Part shown: positions 1 through 10,968 of the stretch, piece after piece
How the letters are laid out: the number at the start of each line of letters is the position of its first letter
How positions within the stretch are numbered: position 1 is the stretch's first letter
NCBI RefSeq assembly: GCF_026230105.1
Contig: NC_079476.1
Location: 6,648,709-6,712,708 of the forward strand
Reading direction: 5' to 3'
Length of the DNA: 64,000 bases
From: Diorhabda sublineata
Lineage: Eukaryota; Arthropoda; Insecta; Coleoptera; Chrysomelidae
Notes under the pieces: generated by a model
Database searches by the model: none
Told to the model about the DNA's origin: nothing
What the model saw: the letters and a program-made list of their open reading frames with translations, nothing else
Translations under genes and position numbers: made by a program

Positions 1-88
1 GAGGAGAATATATTGAGTAATGAAATATTTTGACATCGAAATTTTGTTTGGTTCTATAGTAGGCTAAGAATTTTTTAATACATCCTCG
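1..88 (+). mobile_element. 3' end of a mariner transposon
   Basis: The first 88 bases match, almost base for base, the end of the mariner copy at 56534-56622: the same GAGGAGAATAT start, the TTGGTTCTATAGTAGGCTAA stretch and a CATCCTCG end. A TA follows at 89-90, as expected for mariner target duplications. The 5' part of this copy lies outside the window. Only the last codons of the transposase and the 3' inverted repeat can be present. Confidence 0.85.
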
Positions 89-109
89 TAACACTATTAG
101 ACAGTTTCA

Positions 110-1950
110 ATCTGAAGCAGAAATAAATAAATACCACCATCATTGAAACCTGGAACTTGCTACTGCCCTCCAATAATTGGTAAATGATATTCCAAATTAT
201 ATACAAATTTGGTCAAATGAATTGACTATCAACAGTAGTGACTTTATTTTGATGGGAAACTTTCCCTGGTAGTTTTTGACACGCTCAATTTTTTTCTGTC
301 CCAGCAGGGAGTGTGTTATTCCTTTTACACAAGTATTTTTGTACAGATTTTCTTCATAGGTTTGTTTTTTCCTTCTAGATTTTCAGTTATGACTTTATTT
401 CGATGGGACATACTGTTTATTCACCCATTTTCATGAAAAATCTGACAAAATATTTTTGTGTTCGAATAACATAATTTGAAATATTTACCTTATTTATTCC
501 GAAATTTTTCTGTTAAATGAATCAAGGTATGCAAATCTGAATTTTAACACCTTTATTTTAAAAAAAAAGAAAAATTTTATCAGTCAAAAAATTGAATAAT
601 CTGCATAAAAATAATAAATTCTTCATAAGCATTTTAATAGTTTTTATGAATATTGTGTTGCCATCAATTAACCGTAAATGTAAAATCTTATATTGATTTC
701 TGGTGATGATATGTCCCTTTTTTTTAAAAAGTTATAACTTATAGCACCAAATGTACTTCTTAAAAAAATGCTTTTAAATCCATTTTCATAAAAGAAATTT
801 CCGAAACTAATAATTCGTGAAGAATATCCACTATTTTCAATTTTTTATATGATAAACAATGTTTGCAGAGGGCCATACATTAAATTTTGAATTCGTATGT
901 AGGCCAGATTGAAAATAAAAAAAACGGACTGAAAAAGTGTGAAGTGATGGATCCTCATTTCATCCATGGTTATAACACGGCTTTATTTTTATGAAACATT
1001 GCCAAACACTCTATGGAAACATCTTCACGACGCTGTTTTTGTTCTATTGTGAGCAAACGCGCCACAGCTTCCTCATATCCAAATTTTCAGTTAATATGCG
1101 ATGTACCGCACTTTTTGAAGTACCTACTATGTGTGCTGCAGTACCGCTTTGTGTATTTTCTTCAACATTTCTGGAGTCGTCACCTCATTTGGTCGTATGG
1201 CCTCGTTTAAACTCTTCTACTCAATATTTTACTGTTGATAACGAAGGAGCAATCTCACTCAGATTTGAATCTAGTTCAGCTTTCATATTGGTTGGACTAA
1301 GGTCTCTCAAAAAGTATTTGTGTACTTTCTAACACAGTGGTATTTTTCAAACAACTACCGCTATCTCTAGATCAGACCACACACTTCTGGTACCATCCTC
1401 GTATCACTCTTTTGGTATGTGTATATATGTATTAAAAATTGAAGTTTATAGTGCCATGAATTTAGTAATTGGTTTCATCTAGTGGTGGTGGGAAAATTGA
1501 ATTGCTTGCACTGGACATACCTTTAGATTTTCAGGTATTACAATTGCGAAATCCAAATAAAAATTATCGATCGGCCAATAAATGAAGCCAAACAAATCAG
1601 AACTGATGCTGCAACTAAATTAGTATTTGTGGGCAATTAATTTCTTTATCGTAGTTATTGCTTAAACACACGTCATTGTTTATCACATATAATAAATTAA
1701 AGATAAATATTTTGAATGAACACAGTTTCTTCGTCAATAAATAAAAAGTGTTTCTGGAATGATTTGAAAAGAACATAAAAATTTCTTTGTCGAATTTCTT
1801 TTCAACGGTTCTAACAAATCTTTAAAAACCTTAGTAGTCTATTTCCATTTACCATTCATGTAAATAAAAAATAGAGCCAACATGTTTTTTACTTGTTCAC
1901 AGATCCACCGTCTCGCACTATGTTTGAAAATATTGACTGAATCACTTTTA
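110..1950. other. No gene recognised
   Basis: AT-rich sequence with many stops in all frames. The reading frame at 991-1332 has no recognisable domain and no splice context. It may be an upstream intron or intergenic DNA of the PPTC7-like gene, but nothing visible proves that. Confidence 0.5.
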
Positions 1951-1954
1951 ATTT

Positions 1955-4035
1955 CAACCAGGAACCAGCGGCAAAAAAATTTGATTTTAAGCTCTACTTA
2001 TCCCCTTATTCAAAATCTACCCTATGCCGAAGGGTGCTTTTATTTTTTAGTGGTGAAAACTTATCATAAGAAATACAGTTTAAATGAGTTATTCGTAGAT
2101 CTGTTGATATATTCTCAAACAACCCCTCCAAAAACGATCCTCTAAGGGTAGTAATATTGAAAGGACACTCATTTTCATGAAAATTTGAATTCAAGTTCTA
2201 CTAACTTTCTTCTACGAAATCTGCCCTGTTCCGAACCAAGATTTTCATATTTTGGGGGGTGTAAACTACCCCTTATTGCAAAAAACTTTAAAATATTCGA
2301 TTGTATGCATGTAAAATGAAGTTAAAATGTATTATTCGTAAATCTGTTGACATTTTTCAACACTTTTATGATCAATCAGATTCATACAACCCCTTAAAAT
2401 CATCCTCTAATCACATGAAAAGTTAAAAAATAATCTCGACGATTCTTTTATAATTAAAAATTATTCAAAAATGTATTTATACTGAATTGAGAATATTTCG
2501 TCGGTATTTTTAAGAAGTGTCGCTTTTTAAATATTTCAACCCTTATTAAACCCACCTTCAATGACTAAAAATTTTTTTACAGATAATAAAATTTTCTATT
2601 TGAAAAATAATATGAAAAACAATTTTGAATAATTATATTTCATCATCACTAATATATTTTTCCTCTTCTCGTTCGTCTAGCTGTTGCTCGATTGTACGCT
2701 CCACGTTTCTCTTTTTCCAATGCTCCAAAATTCTTACTCCGAAATTTTGAAAAAAAAAGTTGGTTTTTCGACTATAACTCGCTCAATTTTCAACCTAGAA
2801 AATTTTTTAAAAAAGCATTTGTAGGGGATTTCAAGTACTTCAACGTCATATCAATTATAACTTTTCTCAACCACCGGATTCGAAAAGGGGTTTGGTATTA
2901 GAAAGCAAACTTTGAACTAATTTACCTCCCTCAATTTTGATGATACGTGATTTAAAAAAGTACAAAATTTTTGGCAAGAAAAACCCTATAATTAATATTC
3001 GAAACATTTTCTCATAACATGGATAGCTTTTGGTTTATTTAATTTCAAGATTCAAGAAATGCAGTGTTCAATTCAATCAATTATTTAGTCTAAAGTAATT
3101 AATCAAAACTGGTCAAATCACATGGATCATATCAATAATTAATTATCAATTAATTGCAAGTGTATTACTATTAATATCAATTAGGGTGGTTTTTTTCAAA
3201 AAAGAAAAAAGCAGAAACCTTATTTTCGTTATAAATCAGTCACCTCTTTTGCAAGACTTTTGACAGTGCTCATTTCAATGGTTATTCCATGTACTTTGAT
3301 AACGATCTCTCCAGTTTTTTCCAAAAATTCCATCAATTCCAAGTTATTTAAGGTTGAAAGTTTTCAATTTCGGAGTTCCTAAAAAATACTCATTGTTCAA
3401 CGAGCAATAACTTAGTTAGTATTGAATTTAGAGAGGTTCTTAAACAACAAATCTCTTTGTTTTTTTATTAGCTACATTTTTGTTCTGAATGATTTTGCTG
3501 ATAAAATAGAAACTTTTCAAGTTATTCATGAAAATCGGCAAAAAAATGAAATGAAAAATGAGCATTTTCAATCGTTAATAACTCGAGTTCCTAAAAAATA
3601 CTCATTGTTCAACGAGCAATAACTTAGTATTGAATTTAGAGAGGTTCTTAAACAACAAATCTCTTTGTTTTTTTATTAGCTACATTTTTGTTCTGAATGA
3701 TTTTGCTGATAAAATAGAAACTTTTCAAGTTATTCATGAAAATCGGCAAAAAAATGAAATGAAAAATGAGCATTTTCAATCGTTAATAACTCTAGAACTT
3801 TAGAAAAAAACTTTGTGGAGTAAAAGTTGCTTAGATCAATCTATCGACCTACGAAATTATTTTGATGAAATGTTCATCTCCAAGAAGAGGCTGCTTTCAC
3901 TCCCAAGGCAAAAGCACCCTTCGGTACAGGGTAGATTTTGAAGAAGGTTACAAAAATACTACCTTCATACCAATTTTGAAGAAAATCGACCTTGATTATC
4001 AAAATTCCACGGGTAATCCGTTGGTACCTGACCTA
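1955..4035 (+). repeat. Foldback repeat family, copy 1
   Basis: This block is homologous, in the same orientation and order, to 32963-34630. Shared landmarks are AAAATCTACC(C/T)TATGCCGAA near the left end, ATAACTCGCTCAATTTTCAA in the middle, and GCAAAAGCACCCTTCGG near the right end. The left and right ends are inverted copies of each other: the stretch around 2011-2040 reappears reversed at 3912-3945, and the outer ends read (G/A)ACCAGC-G and, reversed, TACCAACGG. This indicates a non-autonomous DNA element with imperfect inverted repeats of roughly 100 bp. No transposase is visible and the superfamily is unknown. Copy 1 is longer partly because of the tandem duplication at 3373-3796. Confidence 0.7.
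3373..3796 (+). repeat. Tandem duplication, about 212 bp x 2
   Basis: Two nearly identical units start with GAGTTCCTAAAAAATACTC at 3373 and 3585. They differ mainly by a 4-base TTAG indel after AATAACTTAG. The duplication lies inside foldback copy 1. Copy 2 at 34170-34400 has a single diverged unit, so this is a later, local event. Confidence 0.85.
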
Positions 4036-4442
4036 TAACGAAATGTACAACTTTTGGCACAACCTTGCAATTAATTTGCCAATATTATTCATCACACCTA
4101 TCACATATAATATACGTTAGAATCTGTCCTTGTCTCATTTAATAATATTTTTAATGAATAATTTTATACGAAAAAAAAAAACTCATGTTTTTAATATTAT
4201 GTAAAAATTACTAGTATTCAAGCTTTCAACATAAACTGTACACGAGTATCATAAGGAACTTACATACTTTTACCATATGTACAACCACTCAATGACGACA
4301 AGACAAGAATACCATATAGCCTAATGTTCTTTTCGAACATTTACAGGACTAAAACGTCCTTCAGATCAGTAGTTATAGATATTAGTACAGTTACTGGTGT
4401 CTCCTACAATGTGAATTTATTTTTATTTCTAACCGAAAAAGA

Positions 4443-4775
4443 GTATTCCGGGTCTTTATGCAAATGATTCCGGAGTGAAAATAATGCTGTGTCATGAAAA
4501 CATTTTCTTATAAGACCCCTTGTTTCTGAGCTCATTCTCAATGGTTAATAATTCGTACACTTTGTTTAATTCCATAAAATTTATGGTTTAGGAAATATGT
4601 AGATTTTTAGATCGTTGCACATACCACGGAAACCGTTCGCTATAAAGAGAAATTCTGAAGAAAATTATCATAAATTGTAATTATTTATTGATAATACTTA
4701 CAAAAGGTATTAAAACATAATCAAGTATTTCTTGTAGCACTAATGAATAAATAAATAAACATTTGTACTACATAC
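4443..4775 (+). repeat. MITE-like relic related to the element at 63373-64000
   Basis: The left part (CCGGGTCTTTATGCAAATGA, GACCCCTTGTTTCTGAG, GTTCGCTATAAAGAGAAA) resembles 63380-63755. The right part (TTCTGAAGAAAATTATCATA through ACATTTGTACTACATA) matches the reverse complement of 63868-63990. The relic therefore joins two segments of one element, consistent with internal deletion in an element with terminal inversions. Confidence 0.55.
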
Positions 4776-4935
4776 TAGAAGTAGAGGAGTATCCAGCAAG
4801 ACTGACCTACGCTCATTTCTTTCTAGATAAACGAATTGATAATAAATGTGTTGGGAAAGTATTGTTTACTGATGACACACAAGACGGTTTCATTAATTCC
4901 CCAATTTACATTTATTATAAATTTATATTTATTTA

Positions 4936-4970
4936 TATACTTCCTCCCTCTGCGAAGGGAGGAAGTATAT
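4936..4970. repeat. Short perfect hairpin
   Basis: TATACTTCCTCCCT and its exact reverse complement are separated by the six-base loop CTGCGA. The right arm overlaps the start of the recombinase fragment (codons for L-R-R-E-E-V-Y). The left arm looks like a local inverted copy of that coding sequence. Confidence 0.8.
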
Positions 4971-5388
4971 AAAATGAAGTGTAACGATATTAATAATACC
5001 GGAAATGTTTTAATTATCCCAGTACCTTATACAAAAACTCATGTTCAACGTCGATTTATTGTTGTTGGTGAAATAGATTAAACTTTGTAAACATTTATAA
5101 AATATATAAAAACCAACGACACACAAATGTCAAAACAGATCATTTCTTTTCGCAGTATAGAAATGAAAAATACAAAACCCAAGTTGTAGGTATCAATACT
5201 TTTTCAAAAATTATTTAGCTTAGCACAACATATTTGAATTTATCTAATCCAAACACTAAACTGGGCATACATTTCGATGCTCTTCGGCGTCTCTATTAGT
5301 GGATTCCGGTGGTGATATAATTCAACTAAAGAAGAACGGTGGGTGGAAATCCAACACAGTTGCGGAGGGTTTCAATTTCAACAACTAG
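4950..5388 (+). pseudogene. Crypton-type tyrosine recombinase, C-terminal fragments
   Basis: Two pieces of a tyrosine recombinase catalytic domain are readable. Piece 1 (4950-5081) reads LRREEVYKMKCNDI followed by a segment ending TKTHVQRRF, which contains the RRE box and the strand typical of eukaryotic Crypton-like recombinases. Piece 2 (5263-5388) reads GHTFRCSSASLLVDSGGDI and then GGWKSNTVAEGF, i.e. the HxxR box and the GGWKS motif. The position normally held by the nucleophilic tyrosine (AEGY) is Phe here, TTC at 5371-5373. Stops and a frame change separate the pieces, so it is inactive. Family assignment is from motif memory. Confidence 0.75.
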
Positions 5389-5913
5389 TTCGACTTCAAG
5401 AAACATTGTAAATGTTTACGATCCTACCAACAATCCAATAAGTACTAATACAACAAACTATAGTCGATGTTATTTCTTTGAACTCGTTAAATGTTGCCAA
5501 TTCAAGTACCAACAGTAATGTAACTTCTTCTTCACTTCAAATTAATAATGCTCACAGTTGTACTCTTAATTTTACTATCACAAAATTAAAATTGATAAAA
5601 GTATTGTAGATTTTGTCTACAGTTAAGTAAAGTAACTTTTTTCCACTTATAGGAATTGCCGGTCACACCGTCCTACTCGTGAAAAAAAGTATTACTTTAC
5701 TCACTTGTTGCATAAATAACTAATTCTTTTACTAGTAAAATAATGAACGCTCATTATTGCACTAGTAAAAAAAATGAGAAACGATAGCAACGTCTTATTA
5801 TGGCCGTTGTAACCAAGTAGGCAGGAACTGTCATTTAATTTTGTCAATTTTGAAAAGTGTATTGTAAAAATGTCTCAAGAGAAGAATTTCAATGTATTAT
5901 TTTTACGCTTTAA

Positions 5914-7037
5914 CCTTCCATTAGTCGCGCGTGTATCTACGAGATACATGGCTAACTTTTTGCTAAATATTTATTTATGTAATAGCTCTAGAAAAAGCCT
6001 TTCCTCGAAGTACAATCGGCTAATTTCACATGCTAGATAAAGCGCGACCAAAAGCGGCAGTTTATATTCAGATTTAGTTGGGATAAGATCTCGTTCATTT
6101 TGACGTTTTGTAATTATTCAAACGTAAATTTTATTGTTTTTAAGTGTTTATTTGTTTATTTGGATATACAAAAAATGAAACGTTAGTTTCATATGTCCCG
6201 AAAAAAGGAAAAACCGTAGTCCTTATTTCCAGTTTGCATGTGGCGTCGAACGAAATGGAAGAAGATGCTTCAAAAAAGCCAGAAATAATATCATTTTATA
6301 ACAACACAAAATCCGGCGTTGATGTGGTCGACAAGCTTGGCGCTACTTATAATGTTGCTAGATCAACTAAGAGGTGGCCTATAGTAATTTTTTACCATTT
6401 ACTGAACGTAGATGGAATCATCTCGCGGGTGATATTTCTTGGAAAGAAGAAGAGAATATTTGAAAAAATTAGGACTAACCTTGCTAGACGAACAACTAAC
6501 AGTGAGGGCCCAAATGAAAAGTCTTCCACGACAAACCAAAGATTTGCTCAAAAATTACAAAACCTTGTAAGCACAACAAGAAGTTCAAGAGGCAACACCT
6601 GGACCAAGTAAAAGAAAGCAATGCGAACCATGCTATGTCGAAAATAAGAAAACGTCAGTGTCTACATATTGTTGTAAAAAATGTGGAATTCATTTATGTA
6701 TAAATATGATTTGTAACAATTGTTATAATAAAGAAATTGAAGAGGGTGATTACTCCGATTAATTTTATAGGTTTGTAAAATATTTTGAATAAATAATGTA
6801 ACTTTAAACCTAGTTCTGTCGATAACCTAATTAAAATTTCACACATATATAAAATAATTATTTTTTTTACTTGAAAAAATGTTAAATTAAAAGTGGAGAA
6901 AAGAAGTATTCATATAAAATTTGCTGTATTAATATATTAAAAATAATAATAACAAAAAAAAAATTTATTTGATATATGTATCTGCTAGATACAACGCGAC
7001 CAAATACGTTAAAAATACCCGCGCGCCTAATGGAAGG
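5914..7037 (+). mobile_element. piggyBac element, internally deleted
   Basis: Flanked by TTAA on both sides (5910-5913 and 7038-7041), the piggyBac target site. The ends are inverted repeats: CCTTCCATTAGTCGCGCG at the left and CGCGCGCCTAATGGAAGG at the right. Subterminal motifs TGCTAGATA-AA-GCGACCAAA occur at both ends (6031-6053, 6982-7004). The interior holds only the C-terminal part of a transposase, so the N-terminal half has been lost while both mobile ends remain. Confidence 0.9.
6144..6762 (+). pseudogene. piggyBac transposase, C-terminal remnant
   Basis: The frame beginning near 6144 reads SYVPKKGKTVVLISSLH, then KPEIISFYNNTKSGVDVVDK, the conserved region before the third catalytic Asp of piggyBac transposases, then ARSTKRWPIVIFYHLLNV. 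It stops at 6609. A frame-shifted continuation from about 6590 reads ATPGPSKRKQCEPC and a Cys-rich tail (CCKKCGIHLC, CNNCYNKE) ending at 6762. That is the zinc-binding C-terminal domain typical of the family. One frameshift and loss of the N-terminal two thirds make it nonfunctional. Confidence 0.9.
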
Positions 7038-7041
7038 TTAA

Positions 7042-8880
7042 GAAAAAATAATATATGTCGCTCGGAACCGAAGACCCATTATGTTTCGTCCGGTTTGCAC
7101 AGCCTCGGCTAACGCTTCGGCAGTGCAAGAATCTGGACTCGACAATAATGATAGTCTTCTACTCCTAGTAACATAATGTACTATTCTAGAAATTTCGTAA
7201 TCCCCTGTATAATAAATATGATTGATAATAACATAAAATCAGCAATTCTTTGAAACGTATTACAATCTCACAGAAAAAGGACTAAATATTTCGCTTATTT
7301 GAATGTTGTATGTTTGTCTTAATCACAAACCTCTGTACTATAATGACAGATGAATATTTATAGCACTAGTGCAATAAAGATCCACTTTTTTTAATAAATA
7401 TAGTTCAATAAAGTTGTGTTTATTGCATGAAAGTAGAAAAATTATTTTTGTTTTGTTGCAATTTTTTGCAATTGTTATTTATGCGTCTTAACTACATAGT
7501 TTTAGTTATTATTTTAAAATTGTTGCTCGTTATTGTTATTAGTTACAGTTTTTTATTGTTGTAATTCGATACAGTTTATCATTTCAGTTAAAATACTCGA
7601 AATTTATAAAATTTCAATGATGATGATTGTTCAAATTTTATCGTTCACTAAAAATTAATTAATGTGCGACATATGTTTGTTTCACTAATTATGTAATTTA
7701 AAAATCACTTATTGCATTTTAAAAAATATTATACAGGGTGCAATGTGCAATACGAATCCTGGTCCTGGTCCTGATCCTGGAATTTTAAGTTTAGCTAATA
7801 CCAGTCTAATGTTTGACAGTATTGTACTGCATCATTAAAAAATTTAGAAAATCAAATGAGCTGTGTAAACACTAAAGCCAATTAAAATTTATAGTCAGTT
7901 CCACAGTTAACCCTGTAAATTAATAGTTGTCGACACTTTTAGTAGCTACACATGATATCCTCCTTGAGGAACTTTACTAGTAGAAGTTTGTAAAGCTCAC
8001 CCTATATTAAATTTGCGAAACTGAAGGAACTTTCTTTGTTTCGTAAGCTAACAAATATTAACTCCATAAATTTATAAAGATCGTTAAGTTCCTCCTATTA
8101 TGATCTTCATCTATTTTTTGTTTATTTATCGTTTGTATACTTGTCAGTATTAATTCTCAGTTATAAAAATCCATTTCATTCTTTAACAATAACATTGTCT
8201 TGAACTACATTATTAGTATCGTTTTTCGTATTTATTTGCACACTTTCTATTCGTGGGTTGAATTAATAAACACTGTCTCTTACGTTCTTAATTTATTCAG
8301 ACACTGTAAAATACACTTAACTTATAATAATTTACTTATAAATATCACTTAAATAATTTCTGCGATTAGCTTTACTAATTCATCCTTTTCACTACGACTA
8401 TTTATTTAAACTAACTAAACTATGCTTCCATAAATCATTTATATACCGTAATAAAATACTACAAAGTTCTAGAACGAAAATAAATAAATAGAATTGCTTC
8501 GAAATTATTTAGAAGAAATACTGTAAATAAACCGCCGTTTTTGAAATTTCATAGTAGCTGGACAGGGCTGGCCTAGGAAACCATTTTGCGAACTTGTTCG
8601 TAACAGTATTTTTTGATTTATAAAATTTTTCAATTAGAAAGAAATTCACATTGGACTATATCACATTTTTGTCATTTTGCAGCAAAGGTGGTATACTAGT
8701 TTATTTACAACTATCATATTTCGAGCAAAATTTATTTATTTATCTTTGTTTCGTTCTGAACACACCTAAAATATCACATGTAACAAAAAAATAATTCAGA
8801 ATAATCAAGCGTATTGTTACTTTTGCTATGTGGTAAACAACTGTTACCAGTATAAATAAATGTTAGATACAGTCGGATGG
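7042..8880. other. No gene recognised; one shared repeat motif
   Basis: AT-rich and frame-poor. The segment 8218-8282 (CGTTTTTCGTATTTATTTGC, then a stretch ending AATAAACACTGTCTCTTACG) is echoed at 21530-21590, suggesting a dispersed repeat, possibly an LTR fragment. ACAGGGCTGGCCTAGG at 8561-8576 resembles a hAT end but I found no partner. Confidence 0.4.
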
Positions 8881-8912
8881 ATATTGAGTTCGCCAACAAT
8901 ATATTAAGAAAA

Positions 8913-9205
8913 ATGTCCTCCAATGAAGAATTGATGGATTGTACCCCTCCAGAAATACGGCAGGCTGCTGACGCCAGATGGTTGGTGCCAGATAAAAGTA
9001 AACATCGGTACTTAAAAGCTATTGAATTATATAGAAAGTGGTGAATAATACCAGTTCTGAAAGTGTACTCTTAGCATATTTTGGAGACAAAAGAAGCCGT
9101 CCACTTTGTGACCAATGTACAGTATGATCCGAATGATGCTACTAATTGAAGATAAAACTGATATTTCGAAACATGGCAAACCTAAAATGACAAAATATGG
9201 GCTTC
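8913..9205 (+). pseudogene. Crypton-type recombinase, N-terminal fragment
   Basis: The frame starts MSSNEELMDCTPPEIRQAAD and continues ARWLVPDKSKHRYLKAIELY, resembling the SAM-like N-terminal domain of insect Crypton-like tyrosine recombinases (a 'LLPEKSK..Y...Y..F..W' pattern). After the stop at 9042, further coding-like patches (PLCDQCTV, then FRNMANLK) suggest deletions. The matching C-terminal domain is absent here; C-terminal fragments occur at 4950 and 22112. Confidence 0.55.
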
Positions 9206-9221
9206 AATTCAATAAGTAGTG

Positions 9222-9312
9222 TTATTTTTTAGTACATGTGTGAAATAAGCTGATTTCTTATGTAAAAATGAGTGTGCAATCTATCATTTTCATAAGTGAT
9301 CGTAGAAAAAAG
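9222..9312 (+). repeat. Dispersed repeat, copy 1 (partner 22746-22840)
   Basis: GTTATTTTTTAGTACATGTG, then TGAAATAAGCT, and GTAAAAATGAGTGTG further on, are shared with 22746-22840 in the same orientation at high identity. Both lie just beyond recombinase fragments, so they may be the 3' end of that element. This is inference. Confidence 0.6.
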
Positions 9313-9634
9313 CAAGTACTTATCTGGTCAGTAAATAATTTTGAATTAGAACAAAAAATTTAGATTTTACAATTATTTCAAAACTGATCCATCATAGTGT
9401 CTACAGTATGCAAATAAAGGAGTGAATGTCGATAGACACGAAGTTAAAATGTGAAAGTATTCGGAGGACAAAGAGGGTAAAATGCGCTTGGTGAAGTAGT
9501 ACGGTAAATAATCAAAGTACTAAATTCTGTACCCCAGAATAAAATATATATAAGTAACATTCTTTAATTATTCAGGAGACGTAAATGAAGGTATTAATAG
9601 TATTTATTAGTGTTTAATAATATGATTTAATATC

Positions 9635-10000
9635 CAGGGCCGAGCCGTTCCGGGGGCCTGGCACCGGGGCGGCAAAAGGCAAAAGAAATAACAGAACCCC
9701 ATCATGCAAAAAATATTTAGTCGCACAGTGCCTTTCTTTGATAGCGACAAATATTGTTTTCTTATTATTATAACAATACCAAAATAGTGCGTTGAGCGTT
9801 CGGGGAAATCGAGCGGCGTAAAAAAGATAATAAATAGATATTAATAAAGAATAAGCCGCTTGCCGAAAAACGACAGAATATATCAATAGGTACTTTTCTA
9901 TCCGACTAGACTAGAAATTTACCTCATATCTCGCCTCACTAATCAAATTTCGACTAGATACGCTAATAGGGTGACATATTTTACCCTAGGCTCAACCCTG
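9635..10000. mobile_element. hAT-type MITE with perfect 8-bp target duplication
   Basis: The ends are CAGGGCCGAGCC (9635-9646) and GGCTCAACCCTG (9989-10000), inverted relative to each other and of hAT type (CAGGG). The flanks are identical: TTAATATC at 9627-9634 and at 10001-10008. The 366-bp interior is locally GC-rich near the left end and has no transposase. The intact target duplication implies a fairly recent insertion. Confidence 0.9.
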
Positions 10001-10008
10001 TTAATATC

Positions 10009-10968
10009 TGTTAGAACAATACAAGTCTATACGAAATAAGAACGCAGATATTTACTTAAAGAAACAGGTAGAGGGAATTCCAATATTTTAAACTTAATCC
10101 GGATCTTAATCAGCGACCACGCTGAACACGTCAAATTTCAGTGTCGCTCTCACTATTGTTTACATCCCTGTCACTTTTATCACTTTCTAAATCTAAAGTG
10201 TCACTATCGTCGTTCTGTGGACAAATTATAATTTGGTCCATATCTACATCAAAGTAACGTTGCACATCCATATACATTTTTTCATACTCTTTTGCATGGT
10301 TACTTCCATTCATTTTCATCGAACTTATTAAAAAATTTGGTACAATGATATTTTACCTCTGTCAAATTATAATATTTTATGTATATTGCGCACGGTTGGT
10401 ATTCTCTTATGGGTCACTTGATAATTCAAAATATATCTTCTTAGAACACCTTTATCACAATTATCCAAGTCTGTTATGGGTTTTGATATTTTTCTATTTG
10501 CCTCATCTCCTTTTCAATATTTGAAATCGCATGCATACCTACACCTGTGGCAATAGCAACACGTTCTATTTGAATGTCCTTTATTTTCTGATGCTTCCCG
10601 GCGCATAAAATATATTTGCCAAAATTTCTCGACTCTCTCCAGTCAAAACTTTTCTTTTCACTTTTTATTTGAATTCTATTTTATATCACTGTAAGAATAA
10701 TAATACCTTTATTTTGCATCAATAAATATTTTTTTCGGTATTCAGTAGAAACAATGAAAGTAGGTACCCACTATCTAATAGACAGAATAGAACTGACAAT
10801 AGTATCAAGTATATCTGCTTGAGAGACCGTACTAATCCCTACTACCATCTTGTAGTAACGGGCGCGGCTATTTCACACTCATTTCTGTATTTGCCAAAGT
10901 ATAATTTTCTGTTTAAAATATTTCGATAATTTATATAGTAATAGTTGTATATATTTATGTTCCCATAG
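10009..10968. other. No firm feature before the PPTC7-like exon
   Basis: A 62-codon frame on the - strand (10319-10131) is rich in Asp, Ser and Glu but has no recognisable domain. The rest is AT-rich, ending in the polypyrimidine/TAG acceptor of the exon at 10969. Confidence 0.4.

Noticed and set aside
991..1332. 113-codon frame as a host gene
   Set aside because: No recognisable domain, unusual composition and no splice or promoter context.
8561..8576. Second hAT element end
   Set aside because: The CAGGGCTGGCC motif has no inverted partner or target duplication that I could find.
9614..9886. 90-codon frame on the - strand
   Set aside because: Lies within the hAT MITE; its Pro/Gly-rich part is just the GC-rich terminal region.
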